Source of the DNA: Thermoleophilaceae bacterium
Lineage (GTDB): Bacteria > Actinomycetota > Thermoleophilia > Solirubrobacterales > Thermoleophilaceae
Reading direction: 5' to 3'
Length of the DNA: 64,000 nucleotides
Assembly: GCA_036378175.1 (NCBI GenBank)
Contig: DASUWY010000033.1
Coordinates: 1-64,000 of the forward strand
A program made the position numbers and the translations under genes. Below are positions 48,538 through 56,640 of the stretch, piece after piece. Position 1 is the stretch's first letter. Each line of letters starts with the position of its first letter. The notes under the pieces were generated by a model. The model was not told the origin of the DNA and made no database searches. It saw only the letters and a program-made list of their open reading frames with translations.

Positions 48538-49115
48538 GCAGGGAGCGGCCCGGCTCGCCGCGTGCGCGGCTGTTCCTGGCGCTCGACCTGCCCGAGCACG
48601 CACGCGCCCATATCCTCGCCTGGCGCGAGGAGGCGCTGAGCGGCCGGAGCGACCTTCGCCCGGTCGCGCCCGAGGCTCTTCATGTCACGCTCGTGTTCCT
48701 CGGCTATCTGCCGGAGAAGAAGATCGAGCTGGCGGCGAGTCTCGCTTTCGAGCCTCTGCGAGGGATGGCGGCGCCTCTGCTGGCCGTCCAGGGCGTCCGG
48801 GGGGTGCCGCCGCGCGACGCGCGCCTGTTCGCTCTCGACCTCGCGGACGACTCCGGCCGCGCGACGTCCGTGCAGGCGGCAGCGTCCGATGCGCTGGCCG
48901 GGGCACGGCTGTACCGGCCGGAGAAACGCCCCTTCTGGCCGCACGTGACCTTCGCGCGGGTGAAGAGAGGCGAGCGCCGGGTCCCGCCCGTGCCGGCGGA
49001 GGGCCTGCCCGGCACGCCCTTTGAGGCCGGCCAGGTCACGCTGTACCGCTCGCATCTCAGCCCGCGTGGCGCCCGCTATGAGCCGCTCGAGCGGATCAAC
49101 TTGGCGCGCAGGTAG
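48534..49115 (+). CDS. thpR: RNA 2',3'-cyclic phosphodiesterase, probable CTG start
   Basis: A 193-residue 2H phosphoesterase that opens 2',3'-cyclic phosphates. Both histidine motifs are present: HVTLVFLGY near residue 45 and [10 protein letters not shown] near 140. The N-terminus [10 protein letters not shown] is complete, but the frame has no ATG, GTG or TTG before it. A CTG overlaps the cinA stop (CTGA), the same 4-base arrangement as the ATGA, GTGA and TTGA junctions elsewhere in the window, so initiation at CTG by coupling is likely. Confidence 0.85.
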   Translation: MSRERPGSPRARLFLALDLPEHARAHILAWREEALSGRSDLRPVAPEALHVTLVFLGYLPEKKIELAASLAFEPLRGMAAPLLAVQGVRGVPPRDARLFALDLADDSGRATSVQAAASDALAGARLYRPEKRPFWPHVTFARVKRGERRVPPVPAEGLPGTPFEAGQVTLYRSHLSPRGARYEPLERINLARR

Positions 49116-49205
49116 GACTCAAGGATCGCGCCCGATCGTCCGATGCATTGACGACGGACCCTCTCGGGATGCTTCCCCGGCTGCCCGAAGGGGACGGACA
49201 CCCAA

Positions 49206-50336
49206 ATGGAGAAACGCGACTTCGACCTGACCGCCACGTTGGACCGCGTGGCAGAGTGGCAGGGCTCGGACCTCCACCTGAAGCACGGCTCGCCGCCGCT
49301 CGTGCGGGTCAACGGCGACATCGTGCCGCTGGAGGACGTGCGCTTGCTCGACCCATCCGATACAGAGCGTGCGCTCTGGCAAATGCTCGAGGATCCGGGG
49401 AGGGTCGCGGAATTCGAGAGCGAGCACGAAGTTGATTTCTCCTACGCCCACGGCGGCGCGAATCCCGGCCGCTTCAGGGTCAATGCCTTCCGCCAGCTCG
49501 GAGGCATCACGCTCGTCTGCCGCCTGATCCCGGAGCGCATCCGTACGGCGGATGAGCTCGGGCTGCCGCCGGCGATCCCAGAGCTGGCCCGAGAGGAGCG
49601 GGGGATCGTTCTCATCACCGGCTCCACCGGTTCCGGCAAGACCACCACGCTCGCCGCGATGGTCGACCAGATCAACTCCGAGCGCGCCCGCCACATCGTC
49701 ACGATCGAGGATCCGATTGAGTTCGTTCACCGTGATCGCCGCTCGGTGATCAACCAGCGTGAGGTCGGCATCCACACCGAGTCGTTCGCGCGCGCGCTCA
49801 GGCGCGTGCTGCGGCAGGACCCGGACGTGATCCTGATCGGCGAGATGCGCGACGAGGAAACCGTGCGCACCGCCCTCTCGGCCGCCGAGACCGGGCATCT
49901 CGTGCTCTCGACCCTTCACACGCTCGACGCGACGGAGAGCGTGAACCGCATCGTGGACTTCTTCCCGACGCGCGCGCAGCAGCAGGCACGGTTGATGCTC
50001 GCGAGCACGCTGCGCGGAATCGTGTCGCAGCGGCTGGTGAAGACCGCGGACGCCCGCGGCCGCGTGGTGTGCTGCGAGGTGCTGCGGATGACCGGCCGCG
50101 TGCGCGACATGATCATGCGCCCGGAGGAGACCTCACGCCTGTCGGAGGCGATCGCCGAGGGCGCGTACTACGGGATGCAGACGTTCGACCAAGCGCTGCA
50201 CCAGCACATGGACGCTGGCCGCATCTCGATGGACGAGGCGCTCATCGCGGCCTCGCACCCGCACGACTTCAAGCTGCTCGTGGCGGCCAACGGCCAGTCG
50301 GCGAACAGCGTCGAGCAGGTCATCTCCGCCGAGTAA
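49206..50336 (+). CDS. PilT-like type IV pilus retraction ATPase
   Basis: A 376-residue secretion-superfamily ATPase with an N-terminal PAS-like domain (1-100). Walker A is GSTGSGKTTT (about 139-148), the Asp box is TIEDPIEF, Walker B is DVILIGEMRDEETV and the His box is GHLVLSTLHTLDA. The C-terminal AIRAG motif of true PilT is replaced by the AIAEGAYYGMQTFDQAL region, which matches PilT/PilU. No pilB, pilC or pilin gene is in the window, so its partners are elsewhere. No clear Shine-Dalgarno. Confidence 0.88.
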   Translation: MEKRDFDLTATLDRVAEWQGSDLHLKHGSPPLVRVNGDIVPLEDVRLLDPSDTERALWQMLEDPGRVAEFESEHEVDFSYAHGGANPGRFRVNAFRQLGGITLVCRLIPERIRTADELGLPPAIPELAREERGIVLITGSTGSGKTTTLAAMVDQINSERARHIVTIEDPIEFVHRDRRSVINQREVGIHTESFARALRRVLRQDPDVILIGEMRDEETVRTALSAAETGHLVLSTLHTLDATESVNRIVDFFPTRAQQQARLMLASTLRGIVSQRLVKTADARGRVVCCEVLRMTGRVRDMIMRPEETSRLSEAIAEGAYYGMQTFDQALHQHMDAGRISMDEALIAASHPHDFKLLVAANGQSANSVEQVISAE

Positions 50337-51834
50337 CCGCGCGCTGCTCCGCGAGGAGCGCCACCGCCGCGCACGGGAAGAGCCAGACCACGTAGAGGTA
50401 CGACCAGTTGCTGGCCGTTAGCTGAAGCGCGGCGAGCACGGCCCCGGAGACGGCGGCCAGGCGCGCGGCGTCGGTGCCGAAGTGGCGCGCGCGCAGCGCG
50501 GCCCACGCGATCAGCGCGATGGTGGCCGCCTGAGCCACCTGCTGGGCCGCCCCGAGACCGAGGAGCGTCCAGGCCGACTGGAGCGTGCCGCGGTCGAGCT
50601 GGAAGGTGAGCGCGTGGAGCATGTGGCCGGGCGCGGCCGCACCGCCCAGCGCGACGATCCAGATCGTGAGCGCTGCGCTGAGCACGGCGACGGCGCCAAC
50701 GGCGCGAAGGAGCGGCCTCCCGCGCGTGCGGGCGAGCCAGACCGGCAGCAGAGCCAGCGGGGCGAGCTTGATCCATGCGCCTGCCGTGAGCGCGAGGGCC
50801 GCCCGCCCGCCGCGGGCCGCGGCCGCGAGCGCCAGAGCGAGCGCGGCGGCAAGCAGCAGGTCGTTGGTTCCGCTCGCCACGGCCACCGCGAGCGGCGGGA
50901 AGGTGAGCCATGCGAGCACCGCGCGCCGCCCGCTGCCGCGCAGGGCGAGCGCCACCACGAGGGTGGCGGCGAACGCCATGAGCACGGCACTCGAGGTGTC
51001 GTCGAACGCGTCCCGTACAGGAGAAACAGCCGCCGCCGGCAGGTAGAGCACGTAGTTGAGAAGCGGGTAGGTGTCGCCGTGCACGAGGTCGGATGGCATG
51101 TGGCCGTAGGGGAGAGTGCCGTGAAGAAGCAGGGTGGCGCCGGCGGTGGACGCGAAGCCCACGTCGATCGCCCCCGGCGAGCTCACCGCCACTATCGCGA
51201 GCAGGCCGGCCGCGAAGCCGATCCCGTAGGCGATTGCGCGTGGCGTGAGCAGGTCGTACAGCGGGCGCGCGCTGGCAGGCTCTTCGCTTCGCGTAGCTCG
51301 GTGCACGAACCGCCAGCACAGGTAGGCGAGCGGCACGTAACCGGACAGCACGCTCAGCTCCAGCAGGTCACGATCACCGGCCAGGATCGGAACCGTGAGA
51401 GCCAGTAGCGCCAGCACGTCGAGGTTCCGGAGGCTGAGCAGGGGCAGCGTGGCGGTGGCGAGCACGAAGCCGATCGCAAGCAGCGCGAGCAGCCACGGAG
51501 CGTCGCTCAGCCGCGACCCATAGCGAGGCGCGCCAGGGGTGTAGACCTGCGTGTGCTCCACCACGCCGCGCGCGTCCACGGCCGCCACCGCGCGGATGCG
51601 CGGCCCGTCGAAGAAGGTCACGCGGGCGAGCTTCGAGTCGAGCGGACCGATGCGCGCGTGGTCCCAGCCGCGCGCGATCAGCTGCTTGTGAATCAGCGGA
51701 TCGGCGAGCGCCGCGTTCAGCGCCTTCTGCCGCGGCAGCGGCAGCTTCGGCTCGCCGCTGCCGTGCGCGAGCAGCACGGCAAGCGCGATCGCGAAGACCG
51801 CGATGGGAATGGCGAGGAGGGTTCGCCTGCTCAT
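50320..51834 (-). CDS. Polytopic membrane glycosyltransferase-like protein (GT87/DUF2029 type)
   Basis: A 504-residue membrane protein. A signal anchor (about 5-22) is followed by an extracytoplasmic region of about 90 residues and then ten or more helices from about 115 onward. The features of polyprenyl-phosphate-sugar mannosyltransferases appear: HGTLPYGH with an acidic context and the GAWIKLAPLALLPVWLAR segment. It would add sugars outside the membrane; donor and acceptor are unknown. The ATG at 51834 is preferred because a longer frame would overlap the divergent S4 gene. It overlaps pilT by 17 bp at the 3' end. Confidence 0.7.
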   Translation of the reverse strand: MSRRTLLAIPIAVFAIALAVLLAHGSGEPKLPLPRQKALNAALADPLIHKQLIARGWDHARIGPLDSKLARVTFFDGPRIRAVAAVDARGVVEHTQVYTPGAPRYGSRLSDAPWLLALLAIGFVLATATLPLLSLRNLDVLALLALTVPILAGDRDLLELSVLSGYVPLAYLCWRFVHRATRSEEPASARPLYDLLTPRAIAYGIGFAAGLLAIVAVSSPGAIDVGFASTAGATLLLHGTLPYGHMPSDLVHGDTYPLLNYVLYLPAAAVSPVRDAFDDTSSAVLMAFAATLVVALALRGSGRRAVLAWLTFPPLAVAVASGTNDLLLAAALALALAAAARGGRAALALTAGAWIKLAPLALLPVWLARTRGRPLLRAVGAVAVLSAALTIWIVALGGAAAPGHMLHALTFQLDRGTLQSAWTLLGLGAAQQVAQAATIALIAWAALRARHFGTDAARLAAVSGAVLAALQLTASNWSYLYVVWLFPCAAVALLAEQRAVTRRR

Positions 51835-51874
51835 CCCCACAGTTATCGGCTCTCCGGCCTGCGATGCTGAGGGC

Positions 51875-52090
51875 GTGGAACGCGACATTCGGATCAGGGG
51901 AGACACGATCCGCCTCGGTCAGCTGCTCAAGCTCGCGGGCGTGGTGGGCAGTGGCAGCGAGGTGAAGGATCTGCTCGCCTGGGATCCGGTGCTCGTCAAC
52001 GGCGAGCCGGAGGACAGGCGCGGCCGCCAGCTGCGCGCGGGAGACGTGGTTCGCATTGGGGAAGAGGAGCTCCACGTAATCGGCGCTTAG
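51875..52090 (+). CDS. Small S4-domain RNA-binding protein
   Basis: A 71-residue stand-alone S4 domain with DTIRLGQLLKLAGVVGSGSEVKDLL and VLVNGEPEDRRGRQLRAGDVV, the fold's RNA-binding motif. It resembles YbcJ/YaaA-type proteins. The GTG start gives the typical length; upstream codons have no similarity. It may bind rRNA or tRNA. Divergent from the glycosyltransferase. Confidence 0.85.
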   Translation: MERDIRIRGDTIRLGQLLKLAGVVGSGSEVKDLLAWDPVLVNGEPEDRRGRQLRAGDVVRIGEEELHVIGA

Positions 52091-52117
52091 CCCCTCCGGC
52101 TGGCAAGATCCCCGTCC

Positions 52118-52774
52118 ATGACCGCGCCTGAGCCGATGACCCGGGGCTACCGGATCGCGATGAAGGTCTGCTCGCCGATCGTCCGCCGCTGGGCACGGCT
52201 CGAGGTGGAGGGCCTCGAGCACATGCCGGAGCACGGGTCGGTGCTGCTCGCGGGCAACCACGACTCGTACTGGGATCCCGTGGCGATAGGCGTTGCCGCG
52301 CTTCCTCGGCGTCAGATACGCGCGCTGGCCAAGTCGTCGCTCTGGAAGATCAAGGGGCTCGATCGAGTGCTCGACAGCATGGGGCAGATCCCGATCGAGC
52401 GCGGGAAGAAGGACGAGAGGGCGATGCAGAGGGCCATCGACGAGCTGCGCGCGGGCGCCTGCATCGGCATCTTTCCGGAGGGCACGCGCAGCCTGGGGCG
52501 TGAGCTGCGGGCGCGCAGCGGCTTCGGCCGCCTGGCCGCGGCCGTTCCGGAGGCCGAGATCGTGTGCGTAGCGGTCACAGGCACGGTGGACATTCCGCGC
52601 TTCCCCACTCGCCCGCGCGTGTGGGTGAAGTTCTTCAGGCCGGCGGAGGGCGGCCTTGCCGAGGGCGAGGAGGCGGCGGCGCTGGCGATCAGGCTGCTCG
52701 AGGAGATTCGCGGACACGCTCCGATAGCGGTGGCCGGGCGGAAGCGCCGGCGCAAGCACCCCGTCGCAGCCTGA
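52118..52774 (+). CDS. 1-acyl-sn-glycerol-3-phosphate acyltransferase (PlsC family)
   Basis: A 218-residue membrane-associated acyltransferase. The catalytic block is NHDSYWDP (near 47-54, the HX4D-type motif), followed by the lysophosphatidate-binding FPEGTRS (near 128-134) and the VTGTVDIPRF region. It adds a second acyl chain in phospholipid synthesis. An Arg/Lys-rich tail (GRKRRRKH) may contact the membrane. Starts 27 bp after the S4 gene. Confidence 0.88.
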   Translation: MTAPEPMTRGYRIAMKVCSPIVRRWARLEVEGLEHMPEHGSVLLAGNHDSYWDPVAIGVAALPRRQIRALAKSSLWKIKGLDRVLDSMGQIPIERGKKDERAMQRAIDELRAGACIGIFPEGTRSLGRELRARSGFGRLAAAVPEAEIVCVAVTGTVDIPRFPTRPRVWVKFFRPAEGGLAEGEEAAALAIRLLEEIRGHAPIAVAGRKRRRKHPVAA

Positions 52775-52790
52775 GCGCTAACGTCCTCGC

Positions 52791-53705
52791 ATGGGCTGGC
52801 CGTCGCTCCGGTACGAGGAGTGGAAACCCACGTGCGACACGCTGCACGCCCACACGCAGGTGCTCGGCAAGCTCGCGGCGGTTCTCGCGCCTCCGGAGCC
52901 GCAGCTCCAGCACGCGGCTCTGCAGCTCTCGGCTCGCGGCTGGGAGACGCATCCCCTGCCGGCGCCGGACGGCTCCGGGGCTTTCGTCGCGTGCCTCGAT
53001 CTCCACGTGCACGAGGCGGTGATCGAGCACAGCGGCGGGGGTATCCGGCGGGTGCCGCTCACGCTGAACCGAGGCGTTGGTGAGGTCACGCGGGACGTGC
53101 TCGAGGCGGTACGCGAGATCGCCGGCGAGGTCACTCTCGACACCACGCCACAGGAGGTGCCGTGGAGCGTGCCGCTCGACGAGGACGAGGAGCACGCGAC
53201 GTACGACACCGCTCATGTGGGCGTGTATTTCGAGATGGCCACACGCGCGGCGCTCGTGCTGGCGGACTTCCGGGCGCCGTACCGCGGCCGGTCCACGCCC
53301 ATGAACGCCTGGTGGGGCTCGTTCGACCTCGCGGTGAACCTCTTCTCGGGGCAGCCGGCCGACCCGCCGTCGGACGACTACATCATGCGCAACGCCATGG
53401 ACTCCCAGGAGGTGGCCGTGGGATGGTGGCCGGGCGACGGCCGCTACGGGAAGCCGGCTTTCTATGCGTACGCACACCCCGCGCCCGAGGGTTTCTCGGG
53501 TGGCCGGCTCGACCCGGACGCGGCGCGCTGGGACGACGCACTCGGCGAGTTCATCCTCGACTGGGAGGACGTGATCGCGCAGCCCGATCCGCACGCCTAC
53601 GCGCTGGAGTTCGCCCGCTCGGCGTTCAGGCACGCGTGCGCGGTGTGCGAATGGGACCCGGAGCTGTCCGCTACCGCGGAGGGGAAGCCGCCGCCGGTGC
53701 GCTAG
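52791..53705 (+). CDS. DUF5996 family protein
   Basis: A 304-residue soluble protein of the DUF5996 family. Landmarks are EEWKPTCDTLHAHTQVLGKL near the N-terminus, EVPWSVPLDEDEEHATYDT in the middle and TPMNAWWGSFDLAVNLFSG in the second half. No enzymatic function is established for the family. It overlaps the convergent flavin reductase gene by 35 bp. Confidence 0.85.
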   Translation: MGWPSLRYEEWKPTCDTLHAHTQVLGKLAAVLAPPEPQLQHAALQLSARGWETHPLPAPDGSGAFVACLDLHVHEAVIEHSGGGIRRVPLTLNRGVGEVTRDVLEAVREIAGEVTLDTTPQEVPWSVPLDEDEEHATYDTAHVGVYFEMATRAALVLADFRAPYRGRSTPMNAWWGSFDLAVNLFSGQPADPPSDDYIMRNAMDSQEVAVGWWPGDGRYGKPAFYAYAHPAPEGFSGGRLDPDAARWDDALGEFILDWEDVIAQPDPHAYALEFARSAFRHACAVCEWDPELSATAEGKPPPVR

Positions 53706-54237
53706 CGGCGAGCCGCGCGAGGGCGCCGGCGAGGTGCTCGCGCGCGCCCGCGTCGGACACGAGGCCGTTCACGCCGATCGCCTGGCGCACGAGGGGCACG
53801 CGTACGCAGGCGCTCTCCACGATGCTCGCGCCGGAGTAGGTGAGCACCTTGCGCAGCGAGTCGTGCGCGTCCGCGCCGCCGGTGGGGGCTGCTGGACCCG
53901 ACACGTTGATCCAGGCCACCGGCTTCCCGTACGTGCCGCCGTCGCCGATGGTCCACTCGAGCAGATTCTTCAGGGCGCCCGGCAGCGCGCCGGCGTACTC
54001 GGGAGTGCAGAACAGGATCGCGTCGGCTTCGGCGATCTGCCGGCGCAGATCCGCCACGCCGGGGTGAGGCGTGGCGCCCTCCACGTCATCGTCCGGGTTG
54101 AAGTGCGGTAGCGCTGCCATCCCTTCGTAGAGCACGGTGTCCGTTCCGTCCTGCGCGAGCGCCGCGACCGTGCGCAGAGCCGCGGCGTTCGTGGATTCCG
54201 CGCGCAGGCTGCCGCAGATGAGGAGGACCCGTGTCAC
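53671..54237 (-). CDS. NADPH-dependent FMN reductase
   Basis: A 188-residue flavodoxin-like reductase. The FMN phosphate loop GSLRAESTN (about 9-17), FCTPEYAGALPGALKNLLEW and the INVSG segment match the SsuE/ChrR/YieF-type family. It reduces FMN, or quinones and small xenobiotics. GTG start overlapping the stop of the YjbR gene (GTGA), so both form an operon. Confidence 0.88.
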   Translation of the reverse strand: MTRVLLICGSLRAESTNAAALRTVAALAQDGTDTVLYEGMAALPHFNPDDDVEGATPHPGVADLRRQIAEADAILFCTPEYAGALPGALKNLLEWTIGDGGTYGKPVAWINVSGPAAPTGGADAHDSLRKVLTYSGASIVESACVRVPLVRQAIGVNGLVSDAGAREHLAGALARLAASAPAAASPPR

Positions 54238-54623
54238 GCGTTCTCTGCGAGGTACTGCTCGGCCAGGCGCTTGGGCGCTCGCACGAGCCACGCCTCGGTC
54301 ACCACCTCTTCGAGGTCCTCGGCACTGATCTTCTCGAGCTGCACCAGGATCGCCGGATAGCCGTCGAAGTGCGGCGTGGTGAAGAAGACGGCCGGGTTGT
54401 CCTCGATGAGCGCCTGCTTTGCGAGCTCGTGCTCGACCCGCGCGCCGAGGATCGGTCCCGCGGGGGCACTGTCCCCGAGCGCGTTCAGGTCGGACTTCCT
54501 GAGCGGGCGCTCCCACACGAACAGCTTGTCCTTCACGGTCCACTGCGCGTTCTCGCGCGAGATGCGCTCACTCGTCTCCGGCAGTGCCAGCGCGAGACGC
54601 CGGACGTCGTCCCAGGTGGCCAT
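54234..54623 (-). CDS. MmcQ/YjbR family protein
   Basis: A 129-residue DUF/CyaY-like fold protein of the MmcQ/YjbR family. ATWDDVRRLALALPETSE at the N-terminus and DKLFVWERPLRKSD and PHFDGYPAILVQLEKISAEDLEEVV are diagnostic. Members are annotated as DNA-binding on structural grounds but function is not established. Coupled to the FMN reductase gene downstream. Confidence 0.87.
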   Translation of the reverse strand: MATWDDVRRLALALPETSERISRENAQWTVKDKLFVWERPLRKSDLNALGDSAPAGPILGARVEHELAKQALIEDNPAVFFTTPHFDGYPAILVQLEKISAEDLEEVVTEAWLVRAPKRLAEQYLAENA

Positions 54624-54644
54624 TCCGGTGAGGGTAGGGACATC

Positions 54645-55217
54645 ATGCCGCTGATGCCACGGTGGATGGGTGTTGATGTGGGAGGGAAGCGGAAGCGCTT
54701 CGACGTCGCGCTTGTGGAAGACCGGCGGCTCGCCGGGCTGCGACGGCGGCAGTCGGTTGCTGACGTGGTCACGTGGGCCGCGGAGGCCCGGCCGAGCGTG
54801 GTGGCGATCGACAGCCCCCGCTCGCTCGCTGCTCCTGGGGCCACACATCGTCCGGAGGAGAGAGCCCTGTGCGTGGCGGTGTGCGGCATCCGCTGGACCC
54901 CGCCTCCGGAGAAGCTGGATGGCAACCCGTATTACGAATGGATCGCCGAAGGGTTGCGTCTATACGAAGCTTTTTCGCACCTGCACTTCCGGGTGATCGA
55001 ATGCTTCCCCACAGCTTCGTGGACGCGCTGGTACGGGCCGCGCAACGGCCGGCCGCGGTCGGCCTGGAGCCGTGCGGCGCTCGCAGCGCAACGCCTGCAC
55101 GGAGTGCCAGAGCGCACCAACCAGGACGAGCGCGACGCCATCGCCGCGGCGCTCACCGCCCGCGACCACGAGTTCGGCCGCTGCGAAAAATTCGGCGAGA
55201 TCGTCGTGCCGCGCTAG
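54645..55217 (+). CDS. DUF429 family protein (predicted RNase H-fold nuclease)
   Basis: A 190-residue protein with the RNase H-like start GVDVGGKRKRFDVALV, the second-strand VVAIDSPRS and the acidic NQDERDAIAAALTAR near the C-terminus. The catalytic acids of the fold (Asp in GVDVG, Asp in IDSP, Asp/Glu in DERDA) are kept. Biological role unknown. Three in-frame ATGs (54645, 54654, 54666) leave the exact start open. Confidence 0.82.
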   Translation: MPLMPRWMGVDVGGKRKRFDVALVEDRRLAGLRRRQSVADVVTWAAEARPSVVAIDSPRSLAAPGATHRPEERALCVAVCGIRWTPPPEKLDGNPYYEWIAEGLRLYEAFSHLHFRVIECFPTASWTRWYGPRNGRPRSAWSRAALAAQRLHGVPERTNQDERDAIAAALTARDHEFGRCEKFGEIVVPR

Positions 55218-55247
55218 GGAGGCGTCAGATTTCGGACGCGCTCGATG

Positions 55248-55262
55248 CTGGCGCTGCGCCAG
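55248..55262. promoter_or_regulatory. 15-bp palindrome upstream of a surface-protein gene
   Basis: CTGGCGC-T-GCGCCAG is a perfect palindrome in the 90-bp gap before the PASTA-domain protein. It could be an operator or a U-less terminator for the DUF429 gene. Confidence 0.35.
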
Positions 55263-55307
55263 ACCCTGTCTTACGGTCGTGATTCCGGACTCGCAACAGG
55301 GAGACAA

Positions 55308-56492
55308 ATGACTCGCAAGCGGTACTCACTCGTAGCTGTTGCCGTCGGCGTGCTTCTCGCCACGGCGCCCGCCCATGCCGCCACGATCGGCACCTCGACG
55401 GCGCCGGCCGGCACGTCACCCGGCTCCTGTGGTCCGGGCGTCATCGGCCAGTGGAGCAGCGACCCTGCCATGCCCTACGAGGTACCGGCGGGCGGCGGGC
55501 GGGTCACTCAGTGGCAGCTCAACACGTCGGGCGGCAACCCTGGCGACCAGGTGACGTTCGTGCTCCTACGCCCGAACTCCGGGCGGACCGCCTACAACGT
55601 GGTGGGAACCGACACCGAGCCGCTGCCGAACCCGCTTCCCGCTGTCGCATCCTTCAACGTCGCCACCCCGATCCCGGCAGACGCCGGCGACACCATGGGC
55701 GTGTTCGCACCGTCATCCAGCGTGACCTGCTATTTCCAGGGCGGCTCACTCTCCTTGATGGATCAGGCGATGGCGCTGGGGCCGAGCGGTAGTTCGACAC
55801 CCGCGCCCGGTCAGACGCTGCCGGTCGCTGAGACCGGCTCGCAGATCGTGACGAACGTCGCTGCGACCATTCAGCAGTCCGAAGACGTCGCCGTCACGGC
55901 CGCGGCGGGGCCCGCGGGAGCGGCCGCCGGGAGCCTTGGCCAGCTCTCCGCGCTCGTGACGAACGGGGGAGTTTCAGGAGGCCCGGTGACCGTGGTGGAC
56001 AACGTGCCTGCCGGCCTCGCGGTCAACTCCGCTGTGGCGGGCGGTGGCACCTGCTCGGTGGCCGGCCAGACGGTGACCTGTGCGATCGCCTCGCTCGCTC
56101 CGGGGGCCTCCGTCCCCGTGGTGGTCACCGTGGTGCCGACCCATGCCGGAAGCTACGCGAACACCTTCTCCGCGACCCCCGCGTCGTTCCCCGATCCGAA
56201 CCTCGGAAACAACAACGCCAGCGCCACGCTGAGCGTCGGGCCCGCGGTGGTGCCGGTGAGCAACGCGTGCGTCGTTCCCCCGCTGGGCGGCGTCTCGCTC
56301 CGGGTGGCCAAGCGGATCCTGCGCGCCCTCCACTGCAAGCCCGGAAAGGTGAGCCGCGCACACTCGCGCAAGGTGCCTCGGGGCGCCGTGATAAGGACCA
56401 CGCCGTCGACGGGCGACTTCGCCGCGGGCAAGAAGGTCAACCTGACGATCTCCTCGGGGAAGGCGAAGAAGAAGAAGCGGCACGGGCACTGA
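55308..56492 (+). CDS. Secreted protein with a DUF11-like repeat and a C-terminal PASTA domain
   Basis: A 394-residue exported protein: signal peptide (1-26, ending PAHA), an N-terminal beta domain (about 30-180) with two cysteines, a DUF11-type Ig-like repeat (about 200-310; VTVVDNVPAGLAVNSAVAGG, NNNASATLSV) and a PASTA domain (about 325-385; GVSLRVAKRILRALHCKPGK, VIRTTPSTGDFAAGKKVNL). It ends in a lysine-rich tail. PASTA domains bind peptidoglycan fragments and are usually on PknB kinases or PBPs. ATG chosen for the Shine-Dalgarno GGGAG and the signal peptide. Confidence 0.8.
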   Translation: MTRKRYSLVAVAVGVLLATAPAHAATIGTSTAPAGTSPGSCGPGVIGQWSSDPAMPYEVPAGGGRVTQWQLNTSGGNPGDQVTFVLLRPNSGRTAYNVVGTDTEPLPNPLPAVASFNVATPIPADAGDTMGVFAPSSSVTCYFQGGSLSLMDQAMALGPSGSSTPAPGQTLPVAETGSQIVTNVAATIQQSEDVAVTAAAGPAGAAAGSLGQLSALVTNGGVSGGPVTVVDNVPAGLAVNSAVAGGGTCSVAGQTVTCAIASLAPGASVPVVVTVVPTHAGSYANTFSATPASFPDPNLGNNNASATLSVGPAVVPVSNACVVPPLGGVSLRVAKRILRALHCKPGKVSRAHSRKVPRGAVIRTTPSTGDFAAGKKVNLTISSGKAKKKKRHGH

Positions 56493-56518
56493 CCGCGCCT
56501 GGCGGAGATCCGGGCTCG

Positions 56519-56534
56519 GGTCAGGCTTCTGACC
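56519..56534 (+). terminator. Short U-less hairpin between surface-protein genes
   Basis: GGTCAG and CTGACC arms enclose GCTT, 26 bases after the stop of the PASTA protein gene. There is no T-run. The rest of the 56493-56640 gap shows no clear promoter. Confidence 0.35.
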
Positions 56535-56640
56535 TAGTTCGGTTACCCATACCGCGAATCGGTGGCTAGCGCGCTTCCGATGGGGCCCTGCGAAATCGCA
56601 CACTTGCGGCGTCCAAGGCCCTTTCAGCGGGAGGTTTTCA

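Noticed and set aside
49116-49205. Possible riboswitch before pilT, since c-di-GMP often controls pili
   Set aside because: Only a short TCCCC/GGGGA stem is present; the conserved core of c-di-GMP riboswitches is not seen.
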